A DNA stretch of 64,000 nt, taken from the NCBI GenBank assembly GCA_910588185.1, contig CAJUQR010000001.1, positions 263,602 through 327,601 on the forward strand, written 5' to 3'. The stretch comes from an uncultured Peptostreptococcaceae bacterium (GTDB taxonomy: Bacteria > Bacillota > Clostridia > Peptostreptococcales > Anaerovoracaceae). Numbering within the stretch: position 1 is the stretch's first letter; each line of letters opens with the position of its first letter. Below, in pieces: positions 60,278 through 64,000 of this stretch. The notes below the pieces were generated by a model. That model did no database searches, had not been told where the DNA came from, and saw only the letters and a list, made by a program, of their open reading frames with translations. Both the position numbers and the translations under genes were made by a program.

Positions 60278-60615
60278 TATTCCTTAATTACTCCGGTTCT
60301 TTTAAAAGCAGAATATAGAGATTTCTCAACATCTGCACAACCTTTGCCTGAAATAGTGTTCCTTGCAATAATTATAAAATCATATCCTATAGGTAATTTA
60401 TCACAAATATTTCTGTAACTTTCTTTCATTAACCTTTTAGCTCTGTTTCTTTTTACACTATTTCCGACTTTTTTACTTGCTAAAAACCCTGTTCTGTTGT
60501 AGCCAAGTCTGTTCATGCGATAAAATAAAACAACATATTTATCTCCAACAGACTTACCTTTTTTATAAATATCAGAAAAATCACTATTTTTCCTCAAAAC
60601 ATTATTTTTAAGCAT
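60277..60615 (-). CDS. rnpA: Ribonuclease P protein component
   Basis: 112 residues. KNSDFSDIYKKGKSVGDKYVVLFYR, GFLASKKVGNSVKRNRAKRLMKESYRN with the RNR motif, GYDFIIIARNTI. Protein subunit of RNase P, for tRNA 5' processing. Directly after rpmH. Confidence 0.97.
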   Translation of the reverse strand: MLKNNVLRKNSDFSDIYKKGKSVGDKYVVLFYRMNRLGYNRTGFLASKKVGNSVKRNRAKRLMKESYRNICDKLPIGYDFIIIARNTISGKGCADVEKSLYSAFKRTGVIKE

Positions 60616-60644
60616 ACTTTTCTTTTAAACCTTGAGATAATAAA

Positions 60645-60779
60645 TTAAGCTGAAAGTTTTTTTCTTCCTCTTGCTCTTCTTCTTTTCAGAACATTTCTAC
60701 CATTTTTTGTACTCATTCTTTTTCTGAAACCATGTTCTTTCATTCTCTGTCTTTTTTTAGGCTGATAAGTTCTTTTCAT
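60645..60779 (-). CDS. rpmH: 50S ribosomal protein L34
   Basis: 44 residues, too short for usual ORF lists: MKRTYQPKKRQRMKEHGF, then RKRMSTKNGRNVLKRRRARG and RKKLSA. Strongly basic and matching L34 from end to end. AAAGGAG ribosome site upstream and a consensus promoter 70 bp further. First gene of the rpmH-rnpA-yidD-yidC-jag operon. Confidence 0.98.
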   Translation of the reverse strand: MKRTYQPKKRQRMKEHGFRKRMSTKNGRNVLKRRRARGRKKLSA

Positions 60780-60847
60780 TATAAAAGACTCCTTTCTAAA
60801 TTAATATTCAGTGCAAATCTAAATTTCAACGTGCACATAGTTTAAAT

Positions 60848-60876
60848 ATTATACTTTAAAAATGTTCAAATGTCAA
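60848..60876 (-). promoter_or_regulatory. rpmH operon promoter
   Basis: On the minus strand TTGACA (60871-60876), 17 bp, TATAAT (60848-60853): a perfect consensus SigA promoter, as expected for ribosomal protein synthesis. Confidence 0.95.
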
Positions 60877-60916
60877 CAAATTGTGATTTATCATTTAATT
60901 TTAAAAAGCACATTTA

Positions 60917-61060
60917 CTATTTTTCAATAAATCTATAAATTGCATAAGCTACCCATATAAACCAAGAATAAGCCCAAACATTAAATATAAAACTTATTGA
61001 TAAATAAACGACAGCAACTACAATAGCTATTATCCAATTCTTTACTTTTTTATTAGTCAT
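60917..61060 (-). CDS. Small two-helix membrane protein
   Basis: 47 residues from ATG 61060 with AGGGGAT upstream. MTNKKVKNWIIAIVVAVVYL, then SISFIFNVWAYSWFIWVAYA and IYRFIEK: two adjacent membrane helices, basic N-terminus. Codon use and ribosome site look real, but I do not recognise a family. Located between the rpmH promoter and oriC, a place usually without genes. Confidence 0.65.
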   Translation of the reverse strand: MTNKKVKNWIIAIVVAVVYLSISFIFNVWAYSWFIWVAYAIYRFIEK

Positions 61061-61233
61061 AACAAATCCCCTTTAATAATATTACATAAAAATTACTAAT
61101 AATAGAAAATCATTATATTAATTATATCACTTTTACTTTTAAAAGAGTATATTTTGTAAATTTCTTTCTTTAAATGTTAAAATATACAACACCAATTTCC
61201 TTTATTTTGTATAAAAAATAGATATGCACAACT

Positions 61234-61309
61234 TTATCCACAATATGTGGATTAATTATATAACAGTTTTAATTTTAAATATAATTAATTCACACTTGCT
61301 TGTGGATAA
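61234..61309. promoter_or_regulatory. oriC, upstream DnaA-box cluster
   Basis: TTATCCACA at 61234-61242 (perfect), TGTGGATTA at 61246-61254 (one mismatch, inverted), TGTGGATAA at 61301-61309 (perfect, inverted), in a very AT-rich stretch. The whole 61061-61359 gap has no other gene. It forms the incAB-like part of a bipartite origin. Confidence 0.9.
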
Positions 61310-61324
61310 CTTTTAGAATAAAAT
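61296..61324 (+). promoter_or_regulatory. dnaA promoter overlapping a DnaA box
   Basis: TTGCTT (61296-61301), 17 bp, TAAAAT (61319-61324). The DnaA box 61301-61309 starts at the -35 end and lies in the spacer, so DnaA should repress its own gene. Confidence 0.65.
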
Positions 61325-61359
61325 ATATTTACATAACTAATTAGGAGTTTTTTATATTT

Positions 61360-62727
61360 ATGGACAACAAAGATAAAGTTTGGGAAGAAGTACTTGAAAA
61401 AATAAAAGAAAATATCACTCCCATAAGTTTTGAAACATGGTTTAAACCGCTTAAAATAAGAAAGATTGATAAAAATCTCAACATAGTATACATAGAAATA
61501 AGTTCAGATAAACGTAACGATTTTATTATAAACACTATTAAAAATCGTTATCTTCAAACTTTGGAAGGAGCTTTCAAATCTGTTTTAAATGATGATTTTC
61601 GTGTTGTATTAAAAAATTCCGAACAATATAATTCTGAAGAAATTAAACAAGAACAACCAAAAATAAAACCAAAGAAAAAATCTTTTAATAAAGAAAAAAT
61701 ATTCAATCCAAGATTTAATTTTGAAAATTTTGTAGTAGGAAACAGCAACAAATATGCTCATGCCGCTGCCTTAGCGGTAGCTGAATCTCCTTCAGAAGCA
61801 TATAATCCTCTCTTTATATACGGAGGATCTGGTCTTGGAAAAACTCATTTAATGCATTCAATAGGAATTTACCTTCTTGAAAGAGATCCTGACTTAAATG
61901 TTCTTTATGTATCATCAGAAATGTTTACAAATGAGCTTATAAGAGCTCTAAGAGATCACAATATGAATGAATTTAAATCAAAATACAGAAAAGTAGATGT
62001 GCTCTTAATTGATGATATTCAGTTTTTAGAAGGAAAAGAAAATACTCAAGAAGAATTTTTCCATACTTTTAATACTCTCTATGATCTAAACAAACAAATA
62101 ATAATATCCAGTGACAGAGCTCCTAATAAGCTTGTAAATCTTGAAGAAAGGCTTCGTTCTCGTTTTCAATGGAATCTAATTGCAGATATCCAACCGCCTG
62201 ATTACGAAACAAGAGTTGCTATATTAGTTAAAAAAGCAGAAAATATGAACATTAATATAGAAGAAAATCCTGAATTTTATGATGTAATATGTATGATTGC
62301 AGAAAAAATAAAGGATAACATAAGAGAACTTGAGGGAGCACTTATAAGAGTTGTTTCATTTTCTCAGCTTCTAAAAGAAAAACCGGATAAAAATTTTGCT
62401 AAAAAAACTTTAAAAGACTTATTTTCTAATATGGAGAATACAGTTACTCCTGAAAAAATCAAAAAAGCTGTTTGTAAACATTATGGCATAAAAATGTCAG
62501 ATATGGAATCTTCAAAGAAAACTAATAATATTGCATATCCAAGACAAATAGCAATGTATATAGTAAGAGAAATGACAGATTATTCTCTTCCAAAAATAGG
62601 ACAATTCTTTGGGGGTAAACACTACACCACTGTTCTTTATGCTTGTGAAAAGATAGAAAATGATCAAAAAATAGATAAGAACTTAAAACAGATAATAGAT
62701 AATATAAAAGAAATTGTTAAAGAATAA
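61360..62727 (+). CDS. dnaA: Chromosomal replication initiator DnaA
   Basis: 455 residues from ATG 61360 (TAGGAG upstream). Domain I WEEVLEKIKENITPISFETWFKPL; AAA+ with YGGSGLGKTHLMHSIG near 154 and VLLIDDIQFLEGKE near 214; domain IV DNA-binding helices with the signature FGGKHYTTVLYAC near 418. Unwinds oriC. Divergent from rpmH, as in most Firmicutes. Confidence 0.98.
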   Translation: MDNKDKVWEEVLEKIKENITPISFETWFKPLKIRKIDKNLNIVYIEISSDKRNDFIINTIKNRYLQTLEGAFKSVLNDDFRVVLKNSEQYNSEEIKQEQPKIKPKKKSFNKEKIFNPRFNFENFVVGNSNKYAHAAALAVAESPSEAYNPLFIYGGSGLGKTHLMHSIGIYLLERDPDLNVLYVSSEMFTNELIRALRDHNMNEFKSKYRKVDVLLIDDIQFLEGKENTQEEFFHTFNTLYDLNKQIIISSDRAPNKLVNLEERLRSRFQWNLIADIQPPDYETRVAILVKKAENMNINIEENPEFYDVICMIAEKIKDNIRELEGALIRVVSFSQLLKEKPDKNFAKKTLKDLFSNMENTVTPEKIKKAVCKHYGIKMSDMESSKKTNNIAYPRQIAMYIVREMTDYSLPKIGQFFGGKHYTTVLYACEKIENDQKIDKNLKQIIDNIKEIVKE

Positions 62728-62762
62728 AAAGTTTTCCAAACTATTATAATTTTATTTAAAAG

Positions 62763-62858
62763 TATTCCACAGACTTATCAACAACCTTATGATAAGTCAT
62801 TATAAGATTTATAAGAGTTATCCATATAATTCACAAGTACTACTACTACTATTACTAC
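62763..62858 (+). promoter_or_regulatory. oriC, dnaA-dnaN part: DnaA boxes and TAC-triplet (DnaA-trio) run
   Basis: Box-like TATTCCACA (62763), TTATCAACA (62775-62783) and TTATCCATA (62818-62826), followed 11 bp later by seven TAC/TAT triplets (62838-62858) and then AT-rich DNA to the dnaN ribosome site. Box next to trios next to AT-rich is the basal unwinding layout of Bacillus oriC. Confidence 0.85.
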
Positions 62859-62896
62859 CAAAAATATAAATATTAATAAATAGGCGGAGGTAATTT

Positions 62897-64000
62897 ATGA
62901 AATTTTCTTGCAACCAGCAAACATTAACAAAAGCCCTTAATATAGTTTCAAAAGCAGTTACTATAAGAACAACTATTCCAATATTAAAAGGTATATTATT
63001 AAATGTAGATGATAATGGTATTTTAACTATGTCAGCTTCAGATCTTGACTTAAGTATTGAAAAGAAAATAAAAGTAGATAACAATACTTCCGGTTCAATA
63101 GTTGTACTTTCTAAACTTTTTGGAGATATAATAAGAAAACTTCCTGATGAGACCATAACAATAGAAGAAAATGACGGAAAAGTTAATATAAAATGTTCAA
63201 ACTCTGAATTTAATATTATAGGACTTTCATCTGATGAATTTCCTAATATAAATCCAAATGAAGAAAATGAAGAAAAAATACTTTTTAATAAAGAATTATT
63301 AAAAGATATGATAAAGAAAACAGCATTTTCTGCCAGCATAGATGAGAACAAAGGTGTTATAACAGGAGTTCTTATTGAAATGGAAGAAAATTCTCTTAAT
63401 ATGATTGCTGTTGATGGATTTAGAATGGCAATTACAAAAGAAGCTATGAAAAATAAAGAGAGAGAAGATATTATAATATCTGCTAAGATACTAAATGAAA
63501 TAAGCAGAATAATTTCAGAATCAGAAGATTCAAATGAAGATATAGAACTCTTATTAAATGATAAAAAAGCAGTATTTTCAATGGAAGATACTAAAGTTAT
63601 ATTAAGACTTCTTGAAGGAAAGTTTATGGACTATAAAAGAATTCTTCCAAGTGAAAGTTCATGCAAAGTAGTTTTAAATAAAAATGATTTTATGAGCAGT
63701 GTTGAGAGAGCTTCTTTGCTTGCTAAAGTAGGAAAAAATAATCTTGTTAAATTAGATATAAAAGACAATATTATAGAAATAACATCTAAATCTGATGAAG
63801 GAAATGTAAAAGAAAATGTTATAGTTTCTAAAGAAGGTGATGATGTTGTAATAGGATTCAATTCAAAATATCTTATAGATGCTTTAAAAGTAATAGATGA
63901 TGAAAATATTGTAATTTTATTTAATAACAGCGTAAGTCCTTGTCTTATTAAACCTGTATCAGGAGATTCTTTTGAATATTTAATTTTGCCGGTGAGATTG
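62897..64000 (+). CDS. dnaN: DNA polymerase III beta subunit (sliding clamp), stop just outside window
   Basis: 368 codons from ATG 62897 (GGCGGAGG upstream) to the window edge, with no stop yet. MKFSCNQQTLTKALNIVSKA, AVTIRTTIPILKGILLNVDD, and near the end VSPCLIKPVSGDSFEYLILPVRL, which is the usual C-terminal end of DnaN, so only the last few residues at most are missing. Ring-shaped clamp of the replisome, normally cotranscribed with dnaA. Confidence 0.97.
   Translation, partial: MKFSCNQQTLTKALNIVSKAVTIRTTIPILKGILLNVDDNGILTMSASDLDLSIEKKIKVDNNTSGSIVVLSKLFGDIIRKLPDETITIEENDGKVNIKCSNSEFNIIGLSSDEFPNINPNEENEEKILFNKELLKDMIKKTAFSASIDENKGVITGVLIEMEENSLNMIAVDGFRMAITKEAMKNKEREDIIISAKILNEISRIISESEDSNEDIELLLNDKKAVFSMEDTKVILRLLEGKFMDYKRILPSESSCKVVLNKNDFMSSVERASLLAKVGKNNLVKLDIKDNIIEITSKSDEGNVKENVIVSKEGDDVVIGFNSKYLIDALKVIDDENIVILFNNSVSPCLIKPVSGDSFEYLILPVRL

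Noticed and set aside
1..64000. CRISPR array, diversity-generating retroelement or rRNA genes
   Set aside because: No regularly spaced identical direct repeats with spacers, no reverse transcriptase, no template/variable repeat pair and no rRNA sequence seen.

Overview
The window joins two different kinds of DNA. From base 1 to about 36,036 it is a siphovirus-type prophage of visibly higher GC content, with nearly all genes on the plus strand. From about 36,300 to the end it is the AT-rich, oriC-proximal chromosome of a low-GC, spore-forming member of the Clostridia. The chromosomal gene set (rpmH-rnpA-yidD-yidC-jag-mnmE-mnmG-rsmG-noc-parA-parB, rplI-dnaB, yabP-yabQ-divIC, rnmV-rsmA, and dnaA-dnaN at the right edge) is the classic Firmicute origin neighbourhood; yabP and yabQ imply sporulation. 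I cannot name the genus from sequence alone. A Family XIII/Peptostreptococcales-like clostridium is a guess.

Prophage layout: the left end lies outside the window. Replication genes come first: a D5-like primase/helicase fragment, a VRR-NUC nuclease and an SNF2 helicase. Then come two small genes (one a DUF1492 regulator), an HNH nuclease, a probable cos region and the small terminase. About 7.4 kb of non-structural genes separate the small from the large terminase: a compact S-adenosylmethionine synthetase, a ParB-domain/N-MTase fusion, a C5 cytosine methyltransferase with a long repeat array, and an amidoligase/gamma-glutamylcyclotransferase cassette with duplicated upstream elements and a structured intergenic RNA candidate. 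The large terminase, a PAPS-reductase-like PP-loop protein, portal, ClpP-type protease, HK97 capsid, connector and tail genes follow. They include a canonical A AAA AAC frameshift in the tail chaperone gene and an AT-rich tag (3-methyladenine glycosylase) cargo gene between Dit and Tal. Holin, amidase endolysin, a Zn-finger/HTH gene, a SHOCT-like gene and two serine recombinases end the element next to a tRNA-Pro gene.

Chromosomal layout: almost everything from 36.3 to 60.9 kb is on the minus strand, reading away from oriC; dnaA and dnaN are on the plus strand. oriC signals are present on both sides of dnaA: DnaA boxes upstream, and boxes plus a TAC-triplet run (DnaA-trio-like) before dnaN. 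A perfect parS site overlaps the noc stop codon. Oddities here are a cluster of palindromic repeats between yabQ and divIC, a GdpP without its usual membrane anchor, and a DnaD protein whose tail looks like the zinc cluster of a DnaC-type loader whose AAA+ part is missing.

The strongest candidates for something under-described are: the amidoligase/GGCT cassette with its shared C-terminal domain, duplicated 56-bp element and structured RNA; the C5 methyltransferase TL-repeat array beside a phage SAM synthetase; a hairpin/mini-ORF/Shine-Dalgarno leader found three times at module borders; and the palindromic repeat cluster near divIC.
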